This document shows, one piece after another, positions 51,064 through 60,474 of a stretch of DNA of 64,000 bases (positions are counted from its first letter, which is position 1; each line of letters opens with the position of its first letter). Source of the DNA: Frankiaceae bacterium. Its GTDB lineage: Bacteria > Actinomycetota > Actinomycetes > Mycobacteriales > SCTD01. The position numbers and the translations under genes were made by a program. A model generated the notes under the pieces. It searched no databases, was not told the origin of the DNA, and saw nothing but the letters and a program-made list of their open reading frames with translations. The DNA is taken from positions 200,307-264,306 of the forward strand of contig JAENVS010000011.1 in the NCBI GenBank assembly GCA_016650445.1. The letters run 5' to 3'.

Positions 51064-52035
51064 ATGGACTACACCCACCTCGGCCGCACCGGCCTGCGCG
51101 TCTCCCGCCTCTGCCTCGGCACCATGAACTTCGGTCCCCAGACGACAGAGCCGGACTCGCACGCGATTCTCGACCAGGCGCTCGACGCCGGCATCAACTT
51201 CACGGACACCGCCAACGTCTACGGCTGGAAGACCGGCGAGGGCGTCACCGAGCAGATCGTCGGCAGGTGGTTCGCGCAAGGCGGTGGCCGTCGCGAGAAG
51301 ACGGTGCTCGCCACCAAGCTGTACGGCGGGATGGGCGACTGGCCGAACCAGACCTTCCTGTCCGCGCTGTCGATCCGGCAGCAGTGCGACGCCTCGCTCA
51401 AGCGGCTGCAGACCGACTACATCGACCTGTACCAGATGCATCACATCGACCGGGACGCTCCCTGGGAGGAGCTCTGGGAGGCGTTCGACATCCTCAAGCA
51501 GCAGGGCAAGATCCTGTACGTCGGGTCGTCGAACTTCCCCGCGTGGGGCATCGTGCAAGGCAATGAGCGGGCCCGCCAGCGGCACTCGCTCGGGCTCGTC
51601 AGCGAGCAGAGCTACTACAACCTCATGAAGCGGACGGTGGAGCTCGAGGTCGTGCCGGCCTGTGAGCAGTACGGCGTCGGCCTGATCGCCTGGTCCCCGC
51701 TGAACCGAGGGCTGCTCGGCGGCATCCTGCGCAAGCAGAAGGAGGGCCGGTCCGCCGACGAGAACACCCAGCGCAACCTCGAGCAGAACCGTCCCGCCAT
51801 CGAGGCCTACGAGGCGTTCTGCGACGAGCTCGGCCACGCGCCTGCAGACGTCGGCCTGGCCTGGCTGCTCGCGCAGAAGGCGGTCACCGCACCCATCGTC
51901 GGCCCGCGCACCGCGGAGCAGCTGACGAGCGCGATCCGTGCACTCGACGTGACCCTCGGCGACACCGAGCTCAAGCGGCTCGACGAGATCTTCCCCGGCC
52001 CGGGCGGCCCGGCTCCGGAGGCCTACGCCTGGTAA
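51064..52035 (+). CDS. aldo/keto reductase
   Basis: The 323-residue (alpha/beta)8 NADPH oxidoreductase has the catalytic tetrad Asp48 and Tyr53 (NFTDTANVYGW), Lys85 (ATKLYG) and His126 (LYQMHH). It starts with the family opening MDYTHLGRTGLRVSRLCLGT and ends VGPRTAEQLTSAIRAL. It reduces carbonyls; the substrate is not known. It follows the P450 by 14 nt but has its own -10 element. Confidence 0.94.
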   Translation: MDYTHLGRTGLRVSRLCLGTMNFGPQTTEPDSHAILDQALDAGINFTDTANVYGWKTGEGVTEQIVGRWFAQGGGRREKTVLATKLYGGMGDWPNQTFLSALSIRQQCDASLKRLQTDYIDLYQMHHIDRDAPWEELWEAFDILKQQGKILYVGSSNFPAWGIVQGNERARQRHSLGLVSEQSYYNLMKRTVELEVVPACEQYGVGLIAWSPLNRGLLGGILRKQKEGRSADENTQRNLEQNRPAIEAYEAFCDELGHAPADVGLAWLLAQKAVTAPIVGPRTAEQLTSAIRALDVTLGDTELKRLDEIFPGPGGPAPEAYAW

Positions 52036-52511
52036 AGGGGGAACCGCTCCAGCACCGTGTGCGTCGCCGTCCTGCCGAGCACGCTGTGCACCAGCTCCAG
52101 CTGCGACACCCGCCAGGCAGGACCGTCGTACGACGAAAGCGCGCGCGGGTCGACCCGCCCGACGGTGAGGTGCGGCCGGAACGGATGGGGCTCCAACGGC
52201 AGGCCGGTGGCGCGGCAGGCGTCGTGGGCGTGCTCGGCGAGCGAGCGCAGGTGGGCGACGTCCCCGCCGACGCCGACCCACGTCGCGCGGCGCCCGAACC
52301 TGCCACCGCCGACCAGCCGCAGCGAGAACGGCTCATGCGCTGCGCCCGCGGCCCGCAGGCCGTCGTACAAGGGCTCGGCGGCGGTGACGTCGCCGAGGAA
52401 CGCGAGCGTCACGTGCCACTGCTCGGGGTGGCCGGTACGGGCCGACGCTAGGTGCTCGCGCAGGTGCGTGACAGCCTGCTGCGAGGGCCGGACCTGCACG
52501 AAGAGCCGCAC
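52023..52511 (-). CDS. thpR: RNA 2',3'-cyclic phosphodiesterase
   Basis: The 162-residue 2H phosphoesterase has both His-x-Thr-x motifs, WHVTLAFLG near residue 32 and RPHLTVGR near residue 115. The N-terminal MRLFVQVRPS replaces the usual RLFVAL/I start. The family opens 2',3'-cyclic phosphates on RNA ends. It converges with the aldo/keto reductase by 13 nt. Confidence 0.93.
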   Translation of the reverse strand: MRLFVQVRPSQQAVTHLREHLASARTGHPEQWHVTLAFLGDVTAAEPLYDGLRAAGAAHEPFSLRLVGGGRFGRRATWVGVGGDVAHLRSLAEHAHDACRATGLPLEPHPFRPHLTVGRVDPRALSSYDGPAWRVSQLELVHSVLGRTATHTVLERFPLYQA

Positions 52512-52517
52512 GTCCGC

Positions 52518-52523
52518 AGGCTA
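52518..52523 (-). promoter_or_regulatory. leaderless-type -10 element of thpR
   Basis: On the minus strand TAGCCT is followed by 6 nt (GCGGAC) and the GTG at 52511. Confidence 0.6.
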
Positions 52524-52534
52524 GAGGGGGCAGG

Positions 52535-53047
52535 GTGGCGGGTGACGAGGTGATCCGGCGCAACGAGACGCCGGCGGAGCGCGCGGATCGCAACTTCAAC
52601 GACATCCTGCAGGAGCTGCGGGTCACCCAGACCGGCGTCCAGGTCCTGTTCTCCTTGCTGCTGACCGTGCCGTTCACGCAGCGGTTCGAGAAGGTCAGCG
52701 ACTTCCAGAGGGACGTCTACTTCGTCGCCCTGCTCCTGGCCGCCGCCACGACCATCCTGCTGGTCGCTCCTGTCAGCGTGCACCGGCTGCTTTTCCACAC
52801 CGGCGAGAAGCCGTGGGTCGTGAAGGTGTCGAGCCGACTGGCGCTCGCCGGGCTGGTGCTGCTCTCCCTCACCCTCACCACGGTGCTGCTGTTCGTCAGC
52901 GACGTGCTCTTCGATGAGACCGTCGCGGTGGTCACCGCGACGGTCTTCGCCGGCGCAACCGTCACGCTGTGGTTCGTCCCACCGCTGCTCCGCCTGCGAT
53001 CCGCGTCGGAGCGCATGGCTGATCAGCAGCAGGCACCGACACCGTGA
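52535..53047 (+). CDS. DUF6328 membrane protein
   Basis: The 170-residue protein starts with a soluble part ERADRNFNDILQELRVTQTG. Four hydrophobic segments follow, including FSLLLTVPF, YFVALLLAAATTILLVAP and LALAGLVLLSLTLTTVLLFV. This matches DUF6328 (function unknown, common in actinobacteria). Its 3' end overlaps the convergent MFS gene by 86 nt. Confidence 0.8.
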   Translation: MAGDEVIRRNETPAERADRNFNDILQELRVTQTGVQVLFSLLLTVPFTQRFEKVSDFQRDVYFVALLLAAATTILLVAPVSVHRLLFHTGEKPWVVKVSSRLALAGLVLLSLTLTTVLLFVSDVLFDETVAVVTATVFAGATVTLWFVPPLLRLRSASERMADQQQAPTP

Positions 53048-54251
53048 CCCGGCGAAGGTAGAAGCCGGCAGCAACCGCCGCGAGAGCACTGACGACACCG
53101 CCGATGAGCAGGCTCGACCGTGGGCCCAGGACCTCCGCGACCGCCCCGATCAGCGGCGCACCGAACGGCGTGCCACCCAGGAACACCAGCACGTAGAGCG
53201 ACATCACCCGACCCCGCATGTGTGGCGCCGAGGCCAGCTGGATCGTCGCGTTCGCCGCCGTCGTGAAGGTCAGCACCGCTGCCCCGGTGGGCACGAGCAG
53301 AAGAGCCATCACCGTGTACGTCGGGGCCAGTCCGGTCAGCACCTCGCAGATGCCGAAGGCCAGCGCTGAGCCGAACAGGATGCGCGCACTCGGTGGCGTC
53401 GACCGACGCGCACTTGCCAGGGCACCCAGCAGTGAGCCCGTCGCGAGCATGGCCGAGAGTGCGCCGTACGAGCCGGCACCGAGGTGGAACGTCTGCTTGG
53501 CGATGAGAGCCAGGGTGATCTGGAAGTTGAGCCCGAAGGTGCCGATGACGGCGATCAGGGCTATCGGCACGTAGAGCTGAGGGTCCGAACGGACGTAGGA
53601 CAGGCCCGCACGGAGCTGGCCCTTGGCGCGGGCAACGCGACGCGCGTCGAACAGCTCGGTACGTCGGATGGCGACCAGACCGACGACGACCGCGACGTAG
53701 CTGGCCGCGTTGGCCAGGAAGACGGGTCCGGTGCCGACGCTGCTGATCGCGACGCCCGCCACCGCCGGGCCGAGGATGCGCGAGACGTTGAAGGTCGCAC
53801 TGTTGAGGCTGACGGCGTTGGGCAGGTCGTCCGGACCCACCATCTCCACGACAAACGCCTGACGCACAGGGGTGTCGATGACGCTCGCCAGCCCGAGCAG
53901 GAACGCGAGTGCGTAGACCTGCCAGAGCTGAACGACGCCCGCGACGTCGAGGATGCCGAGCACGAGCGCCAGCACTCCCATGGCGACCTGTGCCCCGATC
54001 AGCAGGGCCCGCTTGTCGTAGCGGTCGGCGAGCACACCGCCGTACAGCCCGAACAGCAGCATGGGAAGGAACTGCAGTCCGGTGGTGATGCCTAGTGCGA
54101 CACCGGAGTTGTGGGACAGCTCGAGGACGAGCCAGTCCTGGGCCACGCGCTGGGCCCATGTGCCCGAGAGCGAGATGACCTGACCGCCGGCGAAGAGCCG
54201 GTAGTTGCGGACCCGCAGGGAGCGGAACGTCACGGTGAGTGCCGGGCTCAC
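52962..54251 (-). CDS. MFS transporter (MarR-linked drug efflux type)
   Basis: The 429-residue protein has about 12 membrane helices. It begins LTVTFRSLRVRNYRLFAGGQVISLSGTWAQRVAQDWLV, a hallmark of the DHA3/MFS-3 group, and has FGLYGGVLADRYDKRALLI between helices 2 and 3. It probably exports a toxic small molecule. GTG 54251 overlaps the MarR stop (GTGA), so pump and regulator are coupled. An earlier in-frame start inside the regulator gene was rejected. Confidence 0.93.
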   Translation of the reverse strand: MSPALTVTFRSLRVRNYRLFAGGQVISLSGTWAQRVAQDWLVLELSHNSGVALGITTGLQFLPMLLFGLYGGVLADRYDKRALLIGAQVAMGVLALVLGILDVAGVVQLWQVYALAFLLGLASVIDTPVRQAFVVEMVGPDDLPNAVSLNSATFNVSRILGPAVAGVAISSVGTGPVFLANAASYVAVVVGLVAIRRTELFDARRVARAKGQLRAGLSYVRSDPQLYVPIALIAVIGTFGLNFQITLALIAKQTFHLGAGSYGALSAMLATGSLLGALASARRSTPPSARILFGSALAFGICEVLTGLAPTYTVMALLLVPTGAAVLTFTTAANATIQLASAPHMRGRVMSLYVLVFLGGTPFGAPLIGAVAEVLGPRSSLLIGGVVSALAAVAAGFYLRRVTVSVPAADQPCAPTRIAGGAAVGRTTA

Positions 54252-54676
54252 GAGCTCGCCAGCCGGTCGAGGATGCCGGCGGCGCGCTGGAGCACCTCGA
54301 ACTCCTCGGCGTCGAGGTCCTGGAGGCGCTGCGCGAGCCACACGTCGCGCCGGCGTCGATCCTCCTTGAGCAGGGCGATGCCGTCGGGGCTGACGGCGAG
54401 CTGGACCTGCCGCCCGTCCGTGGGGTGCGCCGTCCGCACCACGAGACCGGCGGCCTCGAGGACGCCCAGCAGTCGGGTCATCGACGGCGGCGAGATCTTC
54501 TCGTGCGCCGCGAGCTCGCCAGGGCTGAGCGCACCGTGACGATCGAGCGTCGCCAGCGCGGCGAGCTGCGACAGCGTGAGCATCGTGTCGGCCCGCTGGG
54601 CCCGCATCCGGCGGGCCAGCCGCATCACCGACAGGCGCAGGGTGCTCGCGAGAGCGGTCTGCGTCGCGGAAGGCAT
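54248..54676 (-). CDS. MarR-family transcriptional regulator
   Basis: The 142-residue winged-helix protein has LTLSQLAALATLDRHG, then GELAAHEKISPPSMTRLLGVLE (recognition helix) and VVRTAHPTDGRQVQLAV (wing). MarR regulators leave DNA when bound by phenolic or drug-like ligands. It heads the pump operon. A palindrome lies 3 nt upstream of its start, so autorepression is likely. Confidence 0.93.
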   Translation of the reverse strand: MPSATQTALASTLRLSVMRLARRMRAQRADTMLTLSQLAALATLDRHGALSPGELAAHEKISPPSMTRLLGVLEAAGLVVRTAHPTDGRQVQLAVSPDGIALLKEDRRRRDVWLAQRLQDLDAEEFEVLQRAAGILDRLASS

Positions 54677-54678
54677 AT

Positions 54679-54708
54679 CGTTAGCCTAACTCATTATCTC
54701 TGCTAACG
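54679..54708. promoter_or_regulatory. MarR-type operator/promoter
   Basis: CGTTAGC (54679-54685) and GCTAACG (54702-54708) form a 7-bp inverted repeat with a 16-nt AT-rich spacer. A -10-like GATAAT (54693-54698, minus strand) lies inside it. The distance to the ATG leaves a leader of about 10 nt. Confidence 0.65.
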
Positions 54709-54805
54709 AAACCGCTCCTGTTCCTGCGTCAGAAGACGGGTGCGGGTCCGCCGCGTGCGCCTTCTGACGCGGTCGGGTTGGCGGATGCGCGGTTGAGGGG
54801 GCGGA

Positions 54806-54811
54806 TAGCCT
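54806..54811 (+). promoter_or_regulatory. leaderless-type -10 element of the DUF2530 gene
   Basis: TAGCCT is followed by 6 nt (CGACGC) and the ATG at 54818. Confidence 0.6.
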
Positions 54812-54817
54812 CGACGC

Positions 54818-55069
54818 ATGTCCCGCGAGCGCCGACCCGATCCGCCGCCGCTCGAGACCAATGACGTCGCCATCGTCGCGGGCGGCACAGTCGTCTGGGC
54901 GGTCGCGTGCGTGGCGCTGGTCGTCGCGCGGCTGGCCGGGGCCGACGTACGCACCTGGTGGATCGCCATGTGCGCGTCGGGCGCGGCACTCGGAGTGGTC
55001 GGGGTCCGCTATTGCGCACGTCGTCGCGATGCGATCGCCCGGGACGCGGGGGCCGCCAGCCCCGGTTGA
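54818..55069 (+). CDS. DUF2530 small membrane protein
   Basis: The 83-residue protein has a short polar N-terminus with PPPLETND and two membrane helices (VAIVAGGTVVWAVACVALVVA and TWWIAMCASGAALGVVGVRY), then a basic end. The PPPL...D pattern is typical of DUF2530 proteins in actinobacteria. Function unknown. Confidence 0.85.
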   Translation: MSRERRPDPPPLETNDVAIVAGGTVVWAVACVALVVARLAGADVRTWWIAMCASGAALGVVGVRYCARRRDAIARDAGAASPG

Positions 55070-55120
55070 GTGCCAGGCAGCCGCATGCGACGCTGCCAGG
55101 GACTACTGCCGGAGGTTGCC

Positions 55121-57073
55121 GTGCCCGAGCTCACCCCTGTCCAGAGCGAGGTCCTGCGGGCGCTCGTCGACACCGCCGTTCCGGCGCTCGACGTCCCGGA
55201 CGACCCGCACGGGTTCTGGTCGACGCCGGGCAGTGCGGTCGGGGCGCACGACTTCGTCGAGCTCTTCCTGGGGACTGTGCTGACCGAGGCCAACTTCCTG
55301 GGCATCCAGCAGCTGCTCGACGGGATGGCACTGCTCGGCATGCAGCACCAGAAGCGGGCGGCCCGCGAGGCGATCCTGGCGAGCGCGTCGGCCCTGGCGC
55401 CCGAGGCGCTCGTCGCCGTGCAGACCCTGCGGGGCGCGGCCTGCTTGTTCGCCAACGCGATCCCGGACGCGTCGGGCAGGAACCCGTTCTGGGCGCAGTA
55501 CGGCTATCCGGGGCCGCAGCTGACGCCGCCGACGGACGAGCCGCACATCACGCCGTACGTGCCCACGGACGGCGAGGTGCTCGAGACCGACGTCGTGATC
55601 ATCGGCTCCGGCGCCGGCGGCGGCACTATCGCGGGTGTCGTCTCGGCCGCGGGCAAGGGCGTCGTCGTGCTCGAAGTCGGTGGGGCCTCGAGCGAGCGCG
55701 ACTACGACCAGCTCGAGCTCACCGCCGGCATGGCCATGATGTACAAGAACGGCGTCGCCCTGACGGCCGACAGCAACGTCGGACTGCTCGCGGGGCAGAC
55801 CCTCGGTGGCGGCACGACGATCAACTGGCAGAACTGCGTGCGGCCGGCGCCCGCCGTACTGAACGAGTGGGCCGGCGAGCACGGGCTTACCGACGTCGCG
55901 ACGGACTTCGAGCGGCACATCGACGCGGTGTGGACGCGCATGGGCGCAAATGAGGAGTGCTCGCACCTCAACGGGGCGCATCAGCGCATGGTCGAGGGGG
56001 CCAAGGCGCTCGGCTGGTCGTGGGAGACCGCCGCGCTGAACGTCGACCCCGCCAAGCACAACCCGGACCTCGCCGGCTTCACGCAGTTCGGTGACGTGAC
56101 GGGCGCGAAGAACGGGACGCTGACGACGTACCTACGGGACGCGTACAACGCGGGCGCGCGCATGCTGTGCCACACGAAGGCACTGCGGGTGCTGCACGAG
56201 GGCGGCCGGGCAACCGGTGTCGAGGCGGTCTACACCGACCCCGCGACGCAGACGACCAGGACCGTCACCGTCCACGCAAAGCACGTCGTCGTCGCCGGCG
56301 GCGCTTTGGAGACGCCGGCCGTGCTGCTGCGGTCCGGGATCGGCGGGCCGGCTGCCGGCAAGCACCTGCGACTGCACCCGTCGAGCGGCATGTTCGGGGT
56401 GTACGAGGAGGACCAGCGCGCGTGGTGGGGGCCGCCGCAGGCCGCCGTGATGGACCAGTTCCGCGACCTCGGCGACGGCTACGGGCTGCTCGTCGAGGGC
56501 TCCCACTACTACCCCGGGGTGTTCGCCTTCCAGCTCGCGCTGACGAACGGCAAGGCGCACAAGGAGCTGATGAGCAAGTTCGCGCGGATGTGCGACCTGC
56601 TGTTCATCACGCGCGACCACGGCGGCGGCGAGGTCACGCTCGACGAGCAGGGCGAGGCCCTGCACCACTACTCGCTCGACGACCCGCGCGATCAGGAGCA
56701 GGTCCGCACGGGGTTGCGGGTGCTGGCCGAGCTGCACCTCGCGGCAGGTGCCCAGGAGCTGTGGCTGAACACGCCCTTCGCGCCGGGGTTCATGCGTGGC
56801 GGCGACCTCGAGGCCTGGCTGGCGACGCTCTACGCGATGCCGTTCGGCGCCGGGGGGATCGCGCTGGGCAGCGCGCACCAGATGGGATCGGCGCGGATGG
56901 GGACCGACCCGGCGACCTCCGTCGCCGACCCGACCGGCGAGCTGCACGACGTGAAGAGCGTGTGGATCGGCGACACCAGCGCCTTCCCCACGCCGTCCGG
57001 CGCCAACCCGATGCTGACCTGCATGGCCCTCGCGCACCGCACGGCCGAGCACATCCTGAGGAGCACCCCGTGA
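55121..57073 (+). CDS. GMC-family oxidoreductase, long-chain alcohol oxidase-like
   Basis: The 650-residue flavoenzyme has a helical N-terminal domain (about residues 1-130) resembling that of long-chain fatty alcohol oxidases and gluconate dehydrogenase subunit 3. The FAD Rossmann motif VVIIGSGAGGG is at about residue 158, GQTLGGGTTINW follows, and the C-terminal active-site region is GSAHQMGSARMG (about 583), then SGANPMLTCMALAHRTAEHI. It probably oxidises alcohols to aldehydes. GTG 55121 has GGAGG 5 nt upstream. It overlaps the dehydrogenase gene (GTGA). Confidence 0.92.
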   Translation: MPELTPVQSEVLRALVDTAVPALDVPDDPHGFWSTPGSAVGAHDFVELFLGTVLTEANFLGIQQLLDGMALLGMQHQKRAAREAILASASALAPEALVAVQTLRGAACLFANAIPDASGRNPFWAQYGYPGPQLTPPTDEPHITPYVPTDGEVLETDVVIIGSGAGGGTIAGVVSAAGKGVVVLEVGGASSERDYDQLELTAGMAMMYKNGVALTADSNVGLLAGQTLGGGTTINWQNCVRPAPAVLNEWAGEHGLTDVATDFERHIDAVWTRMGANEECSHLNGAHQRMVEGAKALGWSWETAALNVDPAKHNPDLAGFTQFGDVTGAKNGTLTTYLRDAYNAGARMLCHTKALRVLHEGGRATGVEAVYTDPATQTTRTVTVHAKHVVVAGGALETPAVLLRSGIGGPAAGKHLRLHPSSGMFGVYEEDQRAWWGPPQAAVMDQFRDLGDGYGLLVEGSHYYPGVFAFQLALTNGKAHKELMSKFARMCDLLFITRDHGGGEVTLDEQGEALHHYSLDDPRDQEQVRTGLRVLAELHLAAGAQELWLNTPFAPGFMRGGDLEAWLATLYAMPFGAGGIALGSAHQMGSARMGTDPATSVADPTGELHDVKSVWIGDTSAFPTPSGANPMLTCMALAHRTAEHILRSTP

Positions 57074-58500
57074 CGAGCACCCGCGACCGGATCTACGTCG
57101 ACGGCGGGTGGGTCGCCTCCACCGGCACGGGGACGCTGCCTGTCACGAACCCCTTCACCGAGGAGGTCATCGGCACGGTCCCAGAGGGGACGGCTGAGGA
57201 CGTCGACCGCGCGGCGCAGGCAGCGGGACGTGGCTTCGAGGAGTGGTCGCAGACCTCGCTGTCGGACCGCGTGAAGGCGTGCACCCACATCGCGGAGGGC
57301 CTGCAAGCCCGGCAGCAGGAGATCGCGCTGTCAGCAGCCACCGAGATGGGTGCGCCGTGGCAGATCGCCGTGATGGTGCAGGCCGGGCTGCCGCTCATCT
57401 CTTTCGCGTCGATGGAGGACCTCGTCCACGACGTCGAGTGGGAGCGGCAGTCAGGCAACTCGCTGGTCGTGCGTCAGCCGGTCGGTGTGGTCGGCGCCAT
57501 CACGCCGTGGAACTACCCACTGCACCAGATCGCCGCGAAGGTCGCGCCCGCGCTCGTCGCCGGCTGCTCGGTCGTCGTCAAGCCGTCGGAGCTGGTTCCC
57601 GGCGTCGCGTACATCCTGGCCGAGGTCATCGACTCCGTCGGTCTTCCACCGGGCGTCTTCAACCTGGTGCCGGGCGTCGGACCGGTCGTCGGTGAGGCCA
57701 TCGCGTCGCACCCCCTCGTCGACATGGTGTCCTTCACCGGATCGACGCGCGCCGGTCGCAGAGTGGCAGAGCTTGCCGCGGCCGGACCGAAGCGCACGTC
57801 GCTGGAGCTCGGCGGCAAGTCGGCGTCGATCCTGCTCGACGACCTGTCGGGCGAGACGCTGGCCAACGCGATCGTCGGGTCGCTGACGGGCTGCCTGATC
57901 AACTCGGGTCAGACGTGCTCGGCGCTGACGAGGCTGCTGGTGCCGAGGGCTGTGCTGGACGAGGTGGTCGGCAACCTCGAGGTGTTCGCGCAGTTCGCGA
58001 CGATGGGCGATCCGCTCGACCCGGCGACCCAGCAGGGCCCGCTGGTGTCGAAGCTCCAGCAGGAGCGCGTGCGCGGTTACATCACGGCCGCCATCGCCGA
58101 GGGAGCGACCCTGGTCGCGGGCGGTCCGGAGCAGCCGGACCACCTGCCACGCGGCTTCTTCGTCACGCCGACGGTCCTCGTCGCGAGCGCCGGGTCGGTC
58201 ATCGAGCAGGAAGAGGTCTTCGGACCCGTCCTCACCGTCGTGCCGTACGACGGCGGCGACGAGGCGGCGATTCGGATCGCCAACGGGACGCCGTACGGGC
58301 TGTCAGGTGCGGTCTGGGGTGCCGACCGCGACCGCGCACTGCAGGTCGCCCGTCGGCTACGCACCGGGCAGGTCGGCGTGAACGGCGGGGCCTTCAACCC
58401 GACGGCGCCGTTCGGCGGGTTCGGTCAGTCCGGCTACGGCCGCGAGCTGGGCCCGCTCGGCATCGAGGAGTTCACGGCGATCACGTCGATCCAGCTGTGA
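57070..58500 (+). CDS. aldehyde dehydrogenase
   Basis: The 476-residue NAD(P)-dependent ALDH has catalytic Cys near residue 283 (NSGQTCSAL) and the general-base Glu near 246 (LELGGKS). The cofactor region is ITPWNYP and the end is PFGGFGQSGYGRELG. Coupled to the GMC alcohol oxidase, it would complete alcohol-to-acid oxidation. Its 3' end overlaps the convergent phosphatase gene by 20 nt. Confidence 0.95.
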   Translation: MTSTRDRIYVDGGWVASTGTGTLPVTNPFTEEVIGTVPEGTAEDVDRAAQAAGRGFEEWSQTSLSDRVKACTHIAEGLQARQQEIALSAATEMGAPWQIAVMVQAGLPLISFASMEDLVHDVEWERQSGNSLVVRQPVGVVGAITPWNYPLHQIAAKVAPALVAGCSVVVKPSELVPGVAYILAEVIDSVGLPPGVFNLVPGVGPVVGEAIASHPLVDMVSFTGSTRAGRRVAELAAAGPKRTSLELGGKSASILLDDLSGETLANAIVGSLTGCLINSGQTCSALTRLLVPRAVLDEVVGNLEVFAQFATMGDPLDPATQQGPLVSKLQQERVRGYITAAIAEGATLVAGGPEQPDHLPRGFFVTPTVLVASAGSVIEQEEVFGPVLTVVPYDGGDEAAIRIANGTPYGLSGAVWGADRDRALQVARRLRTGQVGVNGGAFNPTAPFGGFGQSGYGRELGPLGIEEFTAITSIQL

Positions 58501-60358
58501 CCCGCGGCTGAACGACCAGCAGCGCGACGTCGTCCTCCTGCGGTCCGGGCAGCATGCCGCGCAGGACACGGTCGCACACGGCGTCCGCTCCCCCCGCCAG
58601 GCCCGACACGACGTCGACGAGTCTCTGTACGCCGACATCGAGGTCTTCGCCTCGTCGCTCCACGAGTCCGTCGGTGTAGAGCAGCAGGGTGCTGTGGTCA
58701 GGTAGCGCGGCCTTGTGATCGTGCCGGGGGGTGTAGCCGTCCAGACCGAGCAGCAGGTCCTCCTCGGCGACGAGGGCATGCACTGAGCCATCGGCCAACC
58801 GGAGCAGCGGTGGGACGTGTCCCGCACTCGACCACAGCATCCGCCGGCCACCCGCCATGTCTTGGGGCTCGAGCCGCACGACGACCGCCGTGGCCAGGGC
58901 GTCGAGCCCGAGGGCGAGGGCGGCCCGGTCCAGTCGGCTGAGGAGCACGGCGGGCGGGTCGTCGCTGTCGAAGGCGAGGCCGCGCAGCAGGTTGCGCAGC
59001 TGCGCCATCGCCGCGGCCGCGTTGCGATCGTGCCCCGCGACATCGCCGACGGCGAGGACCGTCGCCCCGCTGCTGCACTCGAAGGCGTCGAACCAGTCGC
59101 CGCCCACGTGCGCCTCGTGAACGGCCGGCAGGTAGCGACAACCGATGTCGAGGTCCCGGCGCGTCGCGGGCTGCGTGAGCAGGCTCCGCTGCAGCGCTTC
59201 CGAGAGGCGTTGCCCCCGGACGGCGGTCTCCTCACGTCCTTTCGTCAACCGGATGCGCTCCAGCGCCTGCGCGCACTGCGCGGCGAAGGCATCGAGAACC
59301 GTGAGGTCGTCGTCGGAGAAGTCCCGCTCCTCTGCCCACGACGCGGCGAGCGAGCCGAGCAGCCTGTTCCCCACCCACAACGGCGTGAAGACCCATGCGT
59401 GCCGATGGGAGGAGTCGTAGAGCGGGCCCATCGCCGGCGTGAACGCGAGCCCCGCCGCCCGCGTAGGCAGCACAAGACGCTTCCCCGTGCGTGCGACGTA
59501 CGCCGCCGGCAACGGGTCGTCGAGGGGCAGCTCGCGGTAGGCGCTCTGGACCTGCGGGCCCAGCCGATCGCTCACCGCGGCGGCGAAGCGGTCGTCGTCG
59601 CGCACCACGACCGCGCCGCCATCGGCACCGAGCACCGGCAGCCCTCGGTTGACGACGATCTCCGTCAGGTCCTCGATCTCCTCGGCGCGGAGCAGCTCGA
59701 GAGCGACGGACGCCAGTCGCTGCAGCCGCTGCTCGACCCGCCGCTCCGACTCACGCACGGCCTGGAGGTCATCGCGGGCGGCCCGCTCCGCGTCGGAGGC
59801 CGCGAGCAAGGAGAGCTGGGCGGACGCGGAACGGGCGAACACCCCGAGCAGAGTCAGCTCCGCATGTGTCCAGGACCTGGTGCACACGTCGAACACGGTG
59901 AAGGCGCCGGCCACACTTCCGTCCGACGTGACGAGAGGCCAGGTGATCCACGAACGCACACCGCTGCCGTCCGCCTTTCGGCGGAGCTCGTCCCACTGCC
60001 CGTCCTCGACGACGAGCGGTGCCAGCGACTGGCTCATGTGCCGACGGACGCCCGCCTCGAGCTCCGTCGTCCACCGCTGTCCGCAACGCGCCCGACCGCC
60101 GGTCGACATCGTCAGCGTCTCGTCGTCCTGAACGAGGGTCATCATCGCCAAAGGCACGGACAGCAGACTCGCCGACAGTGCCGTCAGACCGTCCCAGAAC
60201 TCCCGCGTCGCGTCGTCGAGGAGTCCTGTCGTGCGGAGCACCTCCAGGCGCGCGGTGCCCATGCCGGAGTGCAGTCGCTCACGCTGTCGGGGCATGGGGC
60301 GTCCGGGAGCCGACGCGTCCAGATCGACGATGCGCGGCGACACGGGCAACGAGGTCAT
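58481..60358 (-). CDS. GAF-SpoIIE (PP2C-type) phosphatase
   Basis: The 625-residue soluble protein has two GAF domains (about residues 30-190 and 220-390) and a C-terminal SpoIIE phosphatase (about 420-620) with HVGGDWFDAF, AVGDVAGHDRNAAAAMAQ, SSAGHVPPLL, LLLYTDGLVERRGEDLD and EDDVALLV. It should dephosphorylate STAS proteins in partner-switching control of sigma factors. ATG 60358 has AGGA 8 nt upstream. Genes for ANTAR and STAS proteins follow on the upstream side. Confidence 0.93.
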   Translation of the reverse strand: MTSLPVSPRIVDLDASAPGRPMPRQRERLHSGMGTARLEVLRTTGLLDDATREFWDGLTALSASLLSVPLAMMTLVQDDETLTMSTGGRARCGQRWTTELEAGVRRHMSQSLAPLVVEDGQWDELRRKADGSGVRSWITWPLVTSDGSVAGAFTVFDVCTRSWTHAELTLLGVFARSASAQLSLLAASDAERAARDDLQAVRESERRVEQRLQRLASVALELLRAEEIEDLTEIVVNRGLPVLGADGGAVVVRDDDRFAAAVSDRLGPQVQSAYRELPLDDPLPAAYVARTGKRLVLPTRAAGLAFTPAMGPLYDSSHRHAWVFTPLWVGNRLLGSLAASWAEERDFSDDDLTVLDAFAAQCAQALERIRLTKGREETAVRGQRLSEALQRSLLTQPATRRDLDIGCRYLPAVHEAHVGGDWFDAFECSSGATVLAVGDVAGHDRNAAAAMAQLRNLLRGLAFDSDDPPAVLLSRLDRAALALGLDALATAVVVRLEPQDMAGGRRMLWSSAGHVPPLLRLADGSVHALVAEEDLLLGLDGYTPRHDHKAALPDHSTLLLYTDGLVERRGEDLDVGVQRLVDVVSGLAGGADAVCDRVLRGMLPGPQEDDVALLVVQPRVTAGST

Positions 60359-60474
60359 CGAGGCGGTCCTGGGACACAGGGCCCTGAGATTTGGGCGGAC
60401 GCGGTGCGCGCGTCGGACGCGACCTCGCGGCGGCGATCCGATCCCCAATCCGGCTGCTGCTCAGCAGTGTGAGT

